Shown piece after piece: positions 44,207 to 53,023 of a stretch of 64,000 nt of DNA (its first letter is position 1; every line of letters starts with the position of its first letter). A model generated the notes under the pieces. The model did no database searches. It had not been told where the DNA came from and saw only the letters and a list, made by a program, of their open reading frames with translations. The position numbers and the translations under genes were made by a program. Source of the stretch: JANLTX01 sp049840835 (GTDB lineage Bacteria; Armatimonadota; Armatimonadia; Armatimonadales; Armatimonadaceae); assembly GCA_049840835.1 (NCBI GenBank), contig JASGJG010000003.1, positions 372,001 to 436,000 on the forward strand. Reading direction: 5' to 3'.

Positions 44207-44313
44207 AGTTCCTGTTTCTCCGGTCACTAACTATATAGCATTCCAGGGATATCCGTTCCCGCTTGCAGCCTGGTTTACTGGGAACCTCGGCCCATATTTG
44301 GAATAGGATTTCT

Positions 44314-44733
44314 ATGCCACCAGGTCAGACCAGCCCGGATTTCGACGCCTATTTGAAGAAACGCAAAGAAGCCTCGGATGCGTTTATAGAAGGAGACTTC
44401 TCTCCGCTGGATCAGGTCTCCACCCATTCGTCGCCCGCCACCATCTTCGGTCCTAAGGGAGACTGTGTTCAAGGAGCAGACGAGGTCAATGCGGTGAATG
44501 CAAAGGGGGCGGAGTCCTTTGCGCCGGGCGGTGAGAACGACTTTGAAATCATGCACCAGCATTCGGAGGAGAACCTGGCATACTGGGTTGGTATACAGCA
44601 TTCCGTGGTCCACCTGAAGGGCAAGGAGAAGCCGGTTCCTATGGATCTGCGAGTCACCGAGATTTTCCGGAAAGAGAAGGGGCAGTGGAAGCTGGTCCAC
44701 CGCCATGCTGACCCTCTGAAAGAGGGAACATAA
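44314..44733 (+). CDS. SnoaL/NTF2-like protein
   Basis: 139 residues from ATG 44314. FDAYLKKRKEASDAFIEGDF then STHSSPATIFGPKGDCVQGA, FEIMHQHSEENLAYWVGIQH and VTEIFRKEKGQWKLVHRHAD form the NTF2 cone pattern typical of SnoaL-like and DUF4440-like proteins. Small-molecule binding likely, no substrate assignable. It stands alone between convergent msrB and the following kinase gene. Confidence 0.83.
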   Translation: MPPGQTSPDFDAYLKKRKEASDAFIEGDFSPLDQVSTHSSPATIFGPKGDCVQGADEVNAVNAKGAESFAPGGENDFEIMHQHSEENLAYWVGIQHSVVHLKGKEKPVPMDLRVTEIFRKEKGQWKLVHRHADPLKEGT

Positions 44734-44844
44734 TGGAAGCCGCTAAACTATGGGACACAGGTCCTGCCTGACTAAATGCACAGGTGGGCTTAGTTTAGTA
44801 AGAAAATTGTAGGCGCAGTTAATCGCAGAAGGCATCCCTGTGTC

Positions 44845-46479
44845 ATGAGTACTATTGAGGCAACTTTACTCCCAGAGTCAGGGCTCCCTGATTCTGGTTT
44901 TGTCACGTCTGCCAATCCTCTGCAGGCGCCTTTAGATGCGCTTACCCGGCGTGCTCGTGAGCAGGCGGCTCTCTTCGAGTTCACGGATCGGCTGCACCAT
45001 GCTCGGGAGCTGCCGGAGATCTACGAAGCCGCCCTGGACTCGATTCTCAATGCGCTAGACTGCGACCGTGCCTCTATTCTGCTCTTCGATGAAGCCGGGG
45101 TGATGCAATTTGTTGCCTGGCGCGGGCTGAGTGACGCCTACCGGGAGGCTGCTTCCGGGCACTCTCCCTGGCAGCAGAGCGAGTTCGATCCCCGGCCTTT
45201 CGGTATCGAGGATGTTATCCAGGCTGAGCTCGACCCGACCTTGAAGAGCGTGATTATCCAGGAGGGTATCCGGGCGCTCGGGTTTATCCCGCTAGTAACA
45301 GGTGGGCGCTTGATCGGGAAGTTCATGGTCTACTACGACATTCCGCATACTTTCGGAGACGAGGAGCTGGCTCTGGCACTCACGATAGGTCGGCAGATCG
45401 CCTTCGGGGTGGAGCGTGAGCGGGTTGAGGCGAACTGTAGGCTCCAGGAGGCGGGGCAGGCGCTACTGGCGGCGATTGTCAGTTCATCTGGGGATGCCAT
45501 CGTCAGTAAAGATCTGAATGGCATTGTGACCAGCTGGAATGCTGCCGCCGAAGCCATCTACGGGTGGAAGGCTGAGGAGATTATCGGGCGCTCCAAGGCG
45601 CTGGTGATTCCTCCAGACCTGCCCAACGAGCTAACGTCTATCTTAGAGCGAGTGCGATCTGGGAAGCCGATTGAGCACTACGAGACCCGGCGTGTCCGCA
45701 AAGACGGCACATATATAGATGTGGAGATAAGTGTCTCACCCGTGCGTGATGGTCAGGGGCGGATTATGGGCGCCGCGACTATTGTTCGTGACGTTTCTGA
45801 GCGCCTGCGCACGGAGAGAGAGCTGAAGCAGCGGCAGGCGGAAGTCGAGGCGCTGAACGTTCGATTGAAGCGCTCGATGCAAGAAACCCATCATCGGGTG
45901 AAGAACAACCTGCAGATAATTTCCGCAATGGTCGATATGCAGACTATAGAGCACCTGCATGAGGGGGCGATTCCGGTCAAAGAGTTCGAGCGGCTCAACA
46001 CGCACATCCGGACCCTGGCGCTCATGCATGACCTGTTGACCAAGAGTGTGCGCGAGAACGAGGAGGAGCAACGTGTCTCGTCGCGGGAGGCCCTGGGGCG
46101 GCTACTGGGGCTACTCGAAAAAATAAGTGGTAACCGTTTGCTACAGGCGGACGTTGAAGATGTGGAGCTACTTTCGAAACAGGTGGTTACCCTCTCGCTG
46201 GCGCTCAATGAGCTAGTCAGCAACGCCGTGAAGCATGCGGCGGGCGATGTAGAAGTGCGGTTTTTGGTGCAAGGCCCTGTGGCAGAGCTGAGTGTCTATG
46301 ATGACGGACCGGGATTCCCGGCAGGCTTCGATCCTATGACCGCTGCGCACACCGGGCTGGAGCTGGTGCTTGGTCTTGTGGATTCGGACTTAAAAGGAAC
46401 TGTCGAATTCGAGAATAGAACGGGTGGCGGAGCGTGCGTGCACGTGCGATTCCCGCTGCCAGACAAGGAGGAGACCTGA
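44845..46479 (+). CDS. GAF-PAS sensor histidine kinase (HisKA_2 type)
   Basis: 544 residues without membrane helices. GAF domain about residues 40-195 (ALDSILNALDCDRASILLFD, FGDEELALALTIGRQIAFGV). PAS domain about 205-320 (SSGDAIVSKDLNGIVTSWNA, AEAIYGWKAEEIIGRS). HisKA_2 with phosphorylatable His349/His350 in THHRVKNNLQII, then HATPase (LNELVSNAVKHAAGDVEVRF, DDGPGFP). It senses an unknown cytoplasmic signal. The stop overlaps the start of the response regulator (TGATG), so they form a coupled pair. Confidence 0.92.
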   Translation: MSTIEATLLPESGLPDSGFVTSANPLQAPLDALTRRAREQAALFEFTDRLHHARELPEIYEAALDSILNALDCDRASILLFDEAGVMQFVAWRGLSDAYREAASGHSPWQQSEFDPRPFGIEDVIQAELDPTLKSVIIQEGIRALGFIPLVTGGRLIGKFMVYYDIPHTFGDEELALALTIGRQIAFGVERERVEANCRLQEAGQALLAAIVSSSGDAIVSKDLNGIVTSWNAAAEAIYGWKAEEIIGRSKALVIPPDLPNELTSILERVRSGKPIEHYETRRVRKDGTYIDVEISVSPVRDGQGRIMGAATIVRDVSERLRTERELKQRQAEVEALNVRLKRSMQETHHRVKNNLQIISAMVDMQTIEHLHEGAIPVKEFERLNTHIRTLALMHDLLTKSVRENEEEQRVSSREALGRLLGLLEKISGNRLLQADVEDVELLSKQVVTLSLALNELVSNAVKHAAGDVEVRFLVQGPVAELSVYDDGPGFPAGFDPMTAAHTGLELVLGLVDSDLKGTVEFENRTGGGACVHVRFPLPDKEET

Positions 46480-46961
46480 TGCAATCTGTAAATCATCATC
46501 GCATGGCGGATCCGGAGCAGCCGTCACAGAGCTCTCCGTCGCATGCTGCCGCGCCGTCGCAGTTAGGCTCGTCTCTCTTAAAAGGGAAGCGTATTGTTAT
46601 CGTCGAGGACGAGGGCCTGACCCTGATGCACCTCCGGAAAGTCTGCACGCTGGCCGGAATCCAGGTGGTCGGCACGGCGGGAGATGGGGAGCGCGGAGTT
46701 CAGCAGGTTCTGGAGACACAGCCGGATATTGTCCTTATGGACATCAACATGCCTCTGCTAGATGGCTTCGCCGCCACTGAGCGTATTCTCAAAGAACACT
46801 CGCTCTGCGTAGTCATGCTCACCGCCTACGATATGGAGGAGTACCAGAGCCGGGCTTACGAACTGGGAGCATCCGGTTATATCTTGAAGCCCATTACTGC
46901 CTCCACACTGATTCCGCAGCTGGAAGCCGCCTACAAGCAGTTCACACTTCGCGAGCATTAG
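46479..46961 (+). CDS. Response regulator, receiver domain only
   Basis: 160 residues. After a 35-residue Ser/Pro-rich lead (SQSSPSHAAAPS), a receiver domain: RIVIVEDEGLTLMHLRK, phosphorylated Asp in DIVLMDINMPLLDGF, CVVMLTAYDMEEY (Thr) and GYILKPITASTL (Lys). No output domain follows, so it may relay phosphate or act through protein contact. Partner of the upstream HisKA_2 kinase. Start by TGATG overlap. Confidence 0.93.
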   Translation: MQSVNHHRMADPEQPSQSSPSHAAAPSQLGSSLLKGKRIVIVEDEGLTLMHLRKVCTLAGIQVVGTAGDGERGVQQVLETQPDIVLMDINMPLLDGFAATERILKEHSLCVVMLTAYDMEEYQSRAYELGASGYILKPITASTLIPQLEAAYKQFTLREH

Positions 46962-46980
46962 AAATCCCAGCAGGGGATTT
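46962..46980. terminator. Short bidirectional hairpin
   Basis: AAATCCC and GGGATTT around CAGCA, directly after the response regulator stop and overlapping the stop of the convergent gene. Short stem with flanking T/A; probably shared by both genes. Confidence 0.6.
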
Positions 46981-47341
46981 ACTTCTGCTCGCGCAGATGC
47001 TTCTGTCGGCTAAGCCATATTATAGAAAAAGCAAAAACGAGTAACTGGACTCCGTAAAAACAGATGGATATTGCATTGATTGCTCCCATCACTACCCACA
47101 TCATGACTATCAGGCAGCCTACAATCATTAGGCCATGCTCTCGATTTTGCCAACGGAGAGAGGGAAGTTTTAAGATCGCAAGCATGGATAGCACAAAGAT
47201 GACATCCATCAGCAGAAAAACAGTAGCCCCTACTTGCCAGAATCCTGATTTATCTTCTGTAAGGTAGGAAAGCGCCCAGATATGAGGGATAGGAAAGAAG
47301 AGCAATAGGAGAACTGGCAGAATAGAGCTTTTAGGTTGCAT
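46979..47341 (-). CDS. Small integral membrane protein
   Basis: 120 residues with four hydrophobic segments: ILPVLLLLFFPIPHIWALS, VGATVFLLMDVIFVLSMLA, MIVGCLIVMMWVVMGAINAI and VQLLVFAFSIIWLS. Mostly membrane, with a charged C-terminus (RQKHLREQK). DNA is more AT-rich than its neighbours. Family not recognised. Confidence 0.65.
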   Translation of the reverse strand: MQPKSSILPVLLLLFFPIPHIWALSYLTEDKSGFWQVGATVFLLMDVIFVLSMLAILKLPSLRWQNREHGLMIVGCLIVMMWVVMGAINAISICFYGVQLLVFAFSIIWLSRQKHLREQK

Positions 47342-47354
47342 GGCACAAAATACT

Positions 47355-47392
47355 AGAAAAAGGACCCAATAGCTTGGGTAGAAGGTCCTTAT
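47355..47392 (-). terminator. Terminator of the P-loop kinase gene
   Basis: On the minus strand AAGGACC pairs with GGTCCTT around about 17 bases, followed by a run of Ts (TTTTTC). It stands between the P-loop gene and the membrane protein gene. Confidence 0.7.
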
Positions 47393-47396
47393 TTCT

Positions 47397-47954
47397 TTAG
47401 CCGCCCATTTTCTTTTTTTCGCGGAGCTGTGCCAGAGCGAAGGGCTCGTGGGCGCCTATATACGCCTTGATTTGCTCCGCGCAGTCTTCTGGGGTGGCCT
47501 CGGAGGAATCTACTTCGAAGTCGTACATACCGAGTTGGTGGACTTTATCATGCTGCTCTGCCACCAGCCCGATTGTTCTATCGCCCCGTGCCTGTTCGCG
47601 CTGGAGAGCGACATTCAGTTCACACCGTACTCCGATGAAATAGGTGCGGGTTTCTTTTAGAGTTTCGGCGCAGGCGAAGATCCAGGCGGGGTCTTCCATG
47701 GCTTGGTCCGCAATCACGTAATTACCCGCTTCCACAAGCGCCACCAGGCAGCCATAGTACCCCTGGCGCAGGCGGTCTAAGATGCCACTGACTTCCCAGC
47801 CCAGCCCCTGACGAAACGGCGGCAGCATGGGTTTGCGCAGGTCCGCGGAGAACGTGAGATACGGCTCATCGAGAATGGCCTGTAGCGCACTGACAATACT
47901 GGTCTTGCCGGAGCTAGAAGTACCATTAAGAAACACAATCGTGGGCGGTGTCAT
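47397..47954 (-). CDS. P-loop phosphotransferase, chloramphenicol phosphotransferase-like
   Basis: 185 residues from ATG 47954. Walker A GTSSSGKTS is at the N-terminus (TIVFLNGTSSSGKTSIV). LIDs and strands follow: LTFSADLRKPML, NYVIADQAMEDPAW, YFIGVRCELNVALQREQARG. This resembles the CPT/AAA_33 kinase-like family; true chloramphenicol phosphorylation cannot be claimed from sequence. The upstream 22 codons of the open frame overlap a terminator and are not used. Confidence 0.8.
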   Translation of the reverse strand: MTPPTIVFLNGTSSSGKTSIVSALQAILDEPYLTFSADLRKPMLPPFRQGLGWEVSGILDRLRQGYYGCLVALVEAGNYVIADQAMEDPAWIFACAETLKETRTYFIGVRCELNVALQREQARGDRTIGLVAEQHDKVHQLGMYDFEVDSSEATPEDCAEQIKAYIGAHEPFALAQLREKKKMGG

Positions 47955-47981
47955 GTTGTCGCGTTGACAATACCACACCAG

Positions 47982-48015
47982 AAAGCCACAGGGGCCAAAT
48001 GCCCCTGTGGCTTTT
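47982..48015 (-). terminator. Strong terminator after the VAAGGG-repeat protein
   Basis: AAAGCCACAGGGGC pairs with GCCCCTGTGGCTTT around CAAAT. It follows the stop of the gene at 48021 on the minus strand. Confidence 0.88.
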
Positions 48016-48020
48016 GACAA

Positions 48021-48857
48021 CTAGCGACGGATCAGGCTAGCTGCATCGACACGAACCAGGCTCGCGCCATCGTTGCCGACCAGAGTACCGCCATCCAGCC
48101 CGACCAGGGTAGACCCATCCATACCAATCAGGGGGATGGCTCTGGCAAGCTGAACCATACTGCTGCCTGCCATAGGGATGATTCGGTTGCCACCGAAGGC
48201 CATGATATTGCCTCCGCCCGCAGCGACCATGTTGCCCCCGCCTGCCGCCACCATATTCCCGCCTCCAGCGGCGACCATGTTAGCATTGTTGACCTTCAGC
48301 CCTTCGGCAGCGACTCCCACAGGGGTGCGGGTAAGTCCCGCAGTGCTCTTGCCCTGCTTACCGGCTTTCCAGATAAGATGCTCCGCGAGCATCAGGATAT
48401 AGGGCTTCTTGCTTCCCAGGCCGTTGACCCAGCCATAGACATCGGAACTGCTGGGCACGATAGCGGCATCGGCGTAGGACTGACGAACCACGCTCTCTTT
48501 GAACCTCTTATCACGGTCCATCTCTTCTGTGAGAGCATTGACCAGGTCCACATAGGTGCGCCAGCTTCGGCCTATCTGCCGATTGTAACGCGCGTAGACC
48601 GTGCCCTGCGGGGTTGTGCGATAGAGATTACTCTTACCCCAGGCAGCCTCCGTGGCCCGCAGAATAGTGGCTTCTAACTCCACATTTCCCTGCGGGGTGG
48701 CGAACCAGGCCGCGTGGTTGTCCACGAATTGCCTGACTTCCCAGTTGCGTGATTCCGTTCTCCCCTGCCAGTAGCGCAGTTCTTCCAGTTTGGCATTGCG
48801 ACCAAAGGTCAAAAAATAACTCAGGTTGACCCGCTGTGCTTGTAGGTTTGTCTGCAT
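48021..48857 (-). CDS. Protein with DUF4214-like start and VAAGGGN repeats
   Basis: 278 residues. The start LSYFLTFGRNAKLEELRYWQ resembles a DUF4214 repeat; the middle (WGKSNLYRTTPQGTVYARYN, LNALTEEMDRDKRFKESVVR) is helical. From about residue 195 the chain turns into tandem motifs: NMVAAGGG three times, then NIMAFGGN, and finally LIGMDGSTL, LVGLDGGTLVGNDGASLV and RVDAASLIRR. This is a short beta-like repeat pattern in the C-terminus, also visible in the DNA. No signal peptide. Role unknown; surface or fibre-like structure is one possibility. Confidence 0.72.
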   Translation of the reverse strand: MQTNLQAQRVNLSYFLTFGRNAKLEELRYWQGRTESRNWEVRQFVDNHAAWFATPQGNVELEATILRATEAAWGKSNLYRTTPQGTVYARYNRQIGRSWRTYVDLVNALTEEMDRDKRFKESVVRQSYADAAIVPSSSDVYGWVNGLGSKKPYILMLAEHLIWKAGKQGKSTAGLTRTPVGVAAEGLKVNNANMVAAGGGNMVAAGGGNMVAAGGGNIMAFGGNRIIPMAGSSMVQLARAIPLIGMDGSTLVGLDGGTLVGNDGASLVRVDAASLIRR

Positions 48858-48929
48858 CGATGTTGCTATCCTTTGGGATAGTCAATCACCCCAGCGTGAC
48901 AGAGCCGTGACAAGCGATCTGGCCGCGTG

Positions 48930-51224
48930 TCACGGGGTAAGAGTCAGCACATCTCCGCCTGCCGCTTCGATTTTTGAGCGGGTAAAGAGCAGGGGGAAAG
49001 TCTCGCCTGCGGCCCAGAATGGCAATAGGTCGGCGTAGTGTGGGCTGAAGGGCTGGCCGGACTGCCCTGGTGTATTGATAGCCCGAGAGTTGTCCCAGTC
49101 CGCCAGGTCCATAACATGCCGATACGAGGCGCCACTGTAGAGACCGCTAGCCAGTATCCAGAACGCATTGACACTCAGCCCCACACCACCGTGAGGCGTG
49201 GCAGGCAGATCGAAGATTCCATTGCAGCGAGCCGAGAGCGGGTGTGGAAACGGCGCCTTTTGAACCTGTCCCAGAGTCCAGGTCTGAGGATCGGGACCGA
49301 GTCTATTCGCAGCAGTTTCCCAGGCAAGTATCAGAGATTCCTCGACCACTGCATGCCTTCGCTGTTCTGGCTCCGCGCCCCAGTCCGCCTCTCGCGCCGG
49401 TCCGGTCAGCGCTGCAAGTACAGGACCGAGCGCCGGGGCAGGGGGGCTGAACAGTATCGGCGCTAATCCCGCAGGGGGAAGCGCTCGGGCTACGGCGCTC
49501 AAAAGCACAGGCATCCATGCCAGAGACAGCAGGGCGCCTGTGGAGTCCGTGTCGGCATGACCATCCCAGGCTAGAAGGAGCTCTCGTGCCTGCTGCGCTT
49601 TCGGGGCGGAGCATCGCAGCGATTCCAACAGAGGGCGTAATGGAAAGAAAGTAGGCGATTGTGTATCGTTTTGAAGCCGCACGCATGTATCTACATCAAT
49701 AGGAGTGCTGCTCTCCAGCACAGAGCGAATTCGGTCTGCCCGATAGGCCGGAGCGAAGTTCGCACTGTAGAGATGCGGATAGCCGGGAGGCAACACATTA
49801 TGGTTGGCCGTCACCAGAATCCCATCCGGCGGGTTGCTGGCCTGGGGGAGCTCTGTAAAGGCGAGATAGCGCTCCCAGGTATGTGCCTCACCGGACCCAC
49901 CGGGGTAAGGAAGTCGCCCATAGGACCTATCGGCGCGCACCGGAACTTGCGCGGCCACCTGCATCCCGATATTTCCCTGTACATCGGCAAAGACAAAGTT
50001 CTGCGCCGGAGCCTTCCAGTGGCTCAGTCCCTGCCGCAGCTCTGCAGCATCTTTTGCTTGGTTCAGCCCGATAGCAGCCAGATAGGGGGCAGCTCCGGGG
50101 GCGGAGGCCGCGAAGCGAATCGCTACTGCGCGCTGCCGGGCCATATCTTCCAGTAAAATAGCCCCGTGGCGGCTCCAGCGCAGTTCTATTGTCCTTGGCT
50201 CTGCCTCACCTTTCACCATGATCTGCTCGGTGAGAGTGCGTAGCTCCGAGGTCTCTAGCTCCTCCTGGTACAGGTCGGCATCCACCGGGCCATTGATAGT
50301 AAGCCCCCAGGCCACATGGTCGTTGTGCCCGATTTGGACGCCAGGCAAATGGGGATAAGTGGCCCCGATCACATTCCAGCCGGGGCAGTTCAAATGGACG
50401 ATGTAGCGATTCGACGGGAGCGTGATGGCCCGATGCGGATCGTTGGCTAAGAGCGGCTTCCCAGAGGCCGTGTGCTCTCCGGAGATAACCCAGTTGTTCG
50501 AGCCGCCCGTATCGCCTCCACCGGGCTCCATTGCCGAGAAGCGGATTCTATCGCGCATTAGCTCCAGCATCGCGCCCAGCTTTTTCGTCGTGGGCTCGTC
50601 GAAGAACGAGAGGTCCAGCCCTTCGGGTACGGTGAGAGGTGCGGGCGGATTTCCCGGCAGCAGCTCCGAGGCTCTCTCAGCTCCGGCGGTGGCTACCAGG
50701 CGAGCATTGAGCAGCGCTAAGAGAGGACCGTATATCGCTATGGCCGCGCTCTCGAACCGACTGAGTAGATCTTCCGGCACCCAGGGTTCCGGCACGAAAC
50801 CAGCCACTGAAAACTCCACGGGCAGGTTTTCCTGCGCAATAAAGGCATTTATGCCTCGTGTGAATGCATCGGCTATCTCACGAGTGCCGGGGGCGTATGA
50901 GGCCCACTCCGTCTCTAAATCGCCCCGGTAGCGTACAAGGCGAGCCATGCGGTCTCGCTCCACGGCATCCGGACCGATGACTTCGGCGAGCCTGCCCTGG
51001 CCTTCGCGCTTCCAGAGCTCCATCTGAAAGAGGCGGTCCTGCGCCGCCACGAACCCCTGTGCGAAAAAGAGGTCTTCTGAATTCTGGGCGAAGATATGTG
51101 GCACGCCCCAGGGATCCCGATGAACGGTTACGGGCTCCGATAAGCCCCGCACTGTCAGCGTGCCGGAAACCTGCGCCAGCGCGGCGCGTGCCTGGGCGTC
51201 CCAGTCAGTCTGCCCCTGTGTCAT
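48930..51224 (-). CDS. Penicillin acylase family amidohydrolase
   Basis: 764 residues from ATG 51224, with AGGAG in the leader. Ntn-hydrolase of the S45 family: VTVHRDPWGVPHIFAQN opens the A-chain; the autoprocessing site GGSNNWVISGEHTASGKPLL has the Ser nucleophile (Ser242). Further family motifs: AWGLTINGPVDADLY, FVFADVQGNIGMQVA, ILVTANHNVLPPGY and SLSWM-type helices. It cleaves an amide of unknown substrate, e.g. an acyl-homoserine lactone or beta-lactam side chain. I see no signal peptide, although relatives are usually periplasmic. Confidence 0.92.
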   Translation of the reverse strand: MTQGQTDWDAQARAALAQVSGTLTVRGLSEPVTVHRDPWGVPHIFAQNSEDLFFAQGFVAAQDRLFQMELWKREGQGRLAEVIGPDAVERDRMARLVRYRGDLETEWASYAPGTREIADAFTRGINAFIAQENLPVEFSVAGFVPEPWVPEDLLSRFESAAIAIYGPLLALLNARLVATAGAERASELLPGNPPAPLTVPEGLDLSFFDEPTTKKLGAMLELMRDRIRFSAMEPGGGDTGGSNNWVISGEHTASGKPLLANDPHRAITLPSNRYIVHLNCPGWNVIGATYPHLPGVQIGHNDHVAWGLTINGPVDADLYQEELETSELRTLTEQIMVKGEAEPRTIELRWSRHGAILLEDMARQRAVAIRFAASAPGAAPYLAAIGLNQAKDAAELRQGLSHWKAPAQNFVFADVQGNIGMQVAAQVPVRADRSYGRLPYPGGSGEAHTWERYLAFTELPQASNPPDGILVTANHNVLPPGYPHLYSANFAPAYRADRIRSVLESSTPIDVDTCVRLQNDTQSPTFFPLRPLLESLRCSAPKAQQARELLLAWDGHADTDSTGALLSLAWMPVLLSAVARALPPAGLAPILFSPPAPALGPVLAALTGPAREADWGAEPEQRRHAVVEESLILAWETAANRLGPDPQTWTLGQVQKAPFPHPLSARCNGIFDLPATPHGGVGLSVNAFWILASGLYSGASYRHVMDLADWDNSRAINTPGQSGQPFSPHYADLLPFWAAGETFPLLFTRSKIEAAGGDVLTLTP

Positions 51225-51350
51225 GCTCTCTCCTCTTCCTCTATATCTATGGCCAAATAGTGCTAGCCTCGCCATTATAGCAAAACTTCGGCAGGAGTTT
51301 GACGCTGCTTTGACGGTCATCTGTTACACCGTAATTCGCTAGGAGGAACG

Positions 51351-52100
51351 ATGAACCCATTCATTTCACGGCGCGGATTTACCCATCTCTTCGCCATAGT
51401 ACTTTTGAGCGCACTGGCTGCGCCCAGTTTCGCGCAGAAGTACCCACCGCAGCTCCCAATCAAAGTTGGAGATAGAGTCGAGATACGCGGCTATGTCGGT
51501 AACCCCAGACGTGGGCGCATCACCGAGTTCGGCACCGGCCAGTGGGAGGGGTTTCTGCGAGTAAAGTACGAGGAAGGGGATTCGTCAGCCAACGGTGACT
51601 GGCAAAGCGCACCGGGTGTAGAAGGGCGCTTCTTCCTTCTGGATGCCAGTGGCAATATTGTGGGCGATATCTACAAGCCCCGAGATCGCGCTCCTATCCC
51701 GCCGAAGCGCACACCCCTCAAAGCGCCCAAACAAACTGCCGCCAAGTCTGGTGCGCCTCCCACACCTCTGGTTCGTGCTTTGATACAGAGTCTCTGGGAG
51801 GGAATGAGCGATACCTACACCACCATAAACCTGGATCTACATAGCGTTCAGATTGGTACACCTCGGCTCTGGAAATATTCCTGGTCGGGGCACGATATCG
51901 GTTCAGGCGTTCCCGGTGAGACAATGGTATATCCGGTCAAGAGTCGCTGGACACTGCGCCGGTATAGCCAGTCTCAGGTGGTGATTCTGGAAGTCGAAGG
52001 CATCCACAACTTCTACATCAATGCCTTCCATGTCTGGCAATGTGGGCTTGCCGAATCCAAGAACCTCAAGCCTATGCAGACGGTTCCCCTTTCCCAGTAG
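51351..52100 (+). CDS. Secreted protein of unknown function
   Basis: 249 residues. AGGAGG at 51341-51346 and ATG at 51351. Signal peptide (LFAIVLLSALAAPSFAQ, cleavage after AFAQ-like site). The mature part starts KYPPQLPIKVGDRVEIRGYV, an SH3-like strand pattern with WEGFLRVKYEEGDSSANGDW. A Pro/Lys-rich linker (PIPPKRTPLKAPKQTAAKSG) joins it to a C-terminal domain (VYPVKSRWTLRRYSQSQVVI, GIHNFYINAFHVWQCGLAES). Not recognised. Divergent from the penicillin acylase gene. Confidence 0.7.
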   Translation: MNPFISRRGFTHLFAIVLLSALAAPSFAQKYPPQLPIKVGDRVEIRGYVGNPRRGRITEFGTGQWEGFLRVKYEEGDSSANGDWQSAPGVEGRFFLLDASGNIVGDIYKPRDRAPIPPKRTPLKAPKQTAAKSGAPPTPLVRALIQSLWEGMSDTYTTINLDLHSVQIGTPRLWKYSWSGHDIGSGVPGETMVYPVKSRWTLRRYSQSQVVILEVEGIHNFYINAFHVWQCGLAESKNLKPMQTVPLSQ

Positions 52101-52136
52101 CTCAGCCTCAATAAGCTAGTCTTCGAGGAAACAACA

Positions 52137-52170
52137 GGCGAGCGCCCTGACAGAAAGCAGGGCGCTCGCC
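52137..52170. terminator. Strong bidirectional hairpin
   Basis: GGCGAGCGCCCTG pairs perfectly with CAGGGCGCTCGCC around ACAGAAAG, placed between the ends of two convergent genes. Confidence 0.8.
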
Positions 52171-52586
52171 TATCCGTCGATTCTTAGCTGTAGCATCTCC
52201 AGCAACTTGCCGACATCCGCCGGGCTGCCGATAAGCACTACCTTCATGCTCTTCGTGAGCGGATCGAAGGCTGTCTCCAGATGCAGCGGCGATGCCCCCG
52301 CGTTGCCCGTAAGAGCAATGGTTTGAAGAAGTGTCGCTGCTCGTTCCGCTTCGTCCACAGAGATACCCGGAATATCCACAACACACGTCGCCCGTGCCTC
52401 CCCTGCTGCCTGGGATTGGCTACTCTCCGTGCCTGCGAAGGCATCCAGCCTGGCCCGCGAGATGCGATAGGCCTTCCCCACTCGTGTGGCGGGTAGCTGC
52501 CCACTTCGTATATAGCGAAGCACAGTCTTGGGGTGCAGGTTCAGATGCTCCGCCGCCTGCTCCACAGTAACCAGGCTATCTGGCAT
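52170..52586 (-). CDS. Helix-turn-helix (excisionase/MerR-like) DNA-binding protein
   Basis: 138 residues. N-terminal winged helix: SLVTVEQAAEHLNLHPKTVL, RYIRSGQLPATRVGKAYRIS, then RARLDAFAG, the excisionase/HTH_17 pattern. The C-terminal part (CVVDIPGISVDEAERAATLL, ASPLHLETAFDPLTKSMKVV) looks like a small alpha/beta domain. It probably binds DNA as a regulator rather than an excisionase: no integrase or phage gene is near. Confidence 0.85.
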   Translation of the reverse strand: MPDSLVTVEQAAEHLNLHPKTVLRYIRSGQLPATRVGKAYRISRARLDAFAGTESSQSQAAGEARATCVVDIPGISVDEAERAATLLQTIALTGNAGASPLHLETAFDPLTKSMKVVLIGSPADVGKLLEMLQLRIDG

Positions 52587-52660
52587 AGTATTTAATATTC
52601 CTTATTATTCTCTTGCTTGGGTGCGATAGGGTACTATAAGGCAGAATAGAGGAGTCGTCA

Positions 52661-53023
52661 ATGCCCACGAGAGAAGATGCTGGAGAAGAGAGGAAAGCGC
52701 GGCTGCGCGCCGATTTGCGCATCGCCATGAAGGAAAGACGCACGATAGAGGCAGGAGTCTTGCGGGCGCTGATAGCCGCGCTTGACAATGCCGAAGCGCC
52801 GCCCGCACCGGCAGGGCAGACAGGGGCCGTTTCTCAGGACTTCCATAGTGGAGCCGCAGAGATCGAGCGGCTCTGGCTGAGCCAGGCTCAGGTACAGGCG
52901 CTACTGCTGGCAGAAATTCAGGAACGGGAGAGCGTGGCCGCTGAGCTGGAACGCCTGGGGCATAGTGATCGTGCGGAAGCCTTGCGCACCGAAGCCCAGC
53001 TGGTCAGGCGGTATTTAGACTAG
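52661..53023 (+). CDS. GatB/YqeY-like protein
   Basis: 120 residues. LRADLRIAMKERRTIEAGVL then RALIAALDNAEAPP is the YqeY opening (in the family this is followed by the tRNA-binding helical domain), and AQVQALLLAEIQERESVAAE then LGHSDRAEALRTEAQLVRRYL is its end. YqeY relates to the tail domain of the amidotransferase GatB; function unclear. The segment between (PAPAGQTGAVSQDFHSGAAE) is longer and more Ala/Gly-rich than I expect. The stop overlaps the convergent GNAT gene by nine bases. Confidence 0.78.
   Translation: MPTREDAGEERKARLRADLRIAMKERRTIEAGVLRALIAALDNAEAPPAPAGQTGAVSQDFHSGAAEIERLWLSQAQVQALLLAEIQERESVAAELERLGHSDRAEALRTEAQLVRRYLD

Noticed and set aside
48178..48290. Short tandem DNA repeats considered as a CRISPR array
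   Set aside because: Units are 24-27 bp with no spacers, lie inside a coding frame, and translate to NMVAAGGG peptide repeats.
49038..49466. 142-codon plus-strand frame opposite the penicillin acylase gene
   Set aside because: Arg-rich without motif; the opposite strand holds an uninterrupted family member.
52170..52586. Excisionase-like gene considered as evidence of a prophage
   Set aside because: No integrase, phage structural genes or attachment-site repeats nearby; the domain is also common in ordinary regulators.
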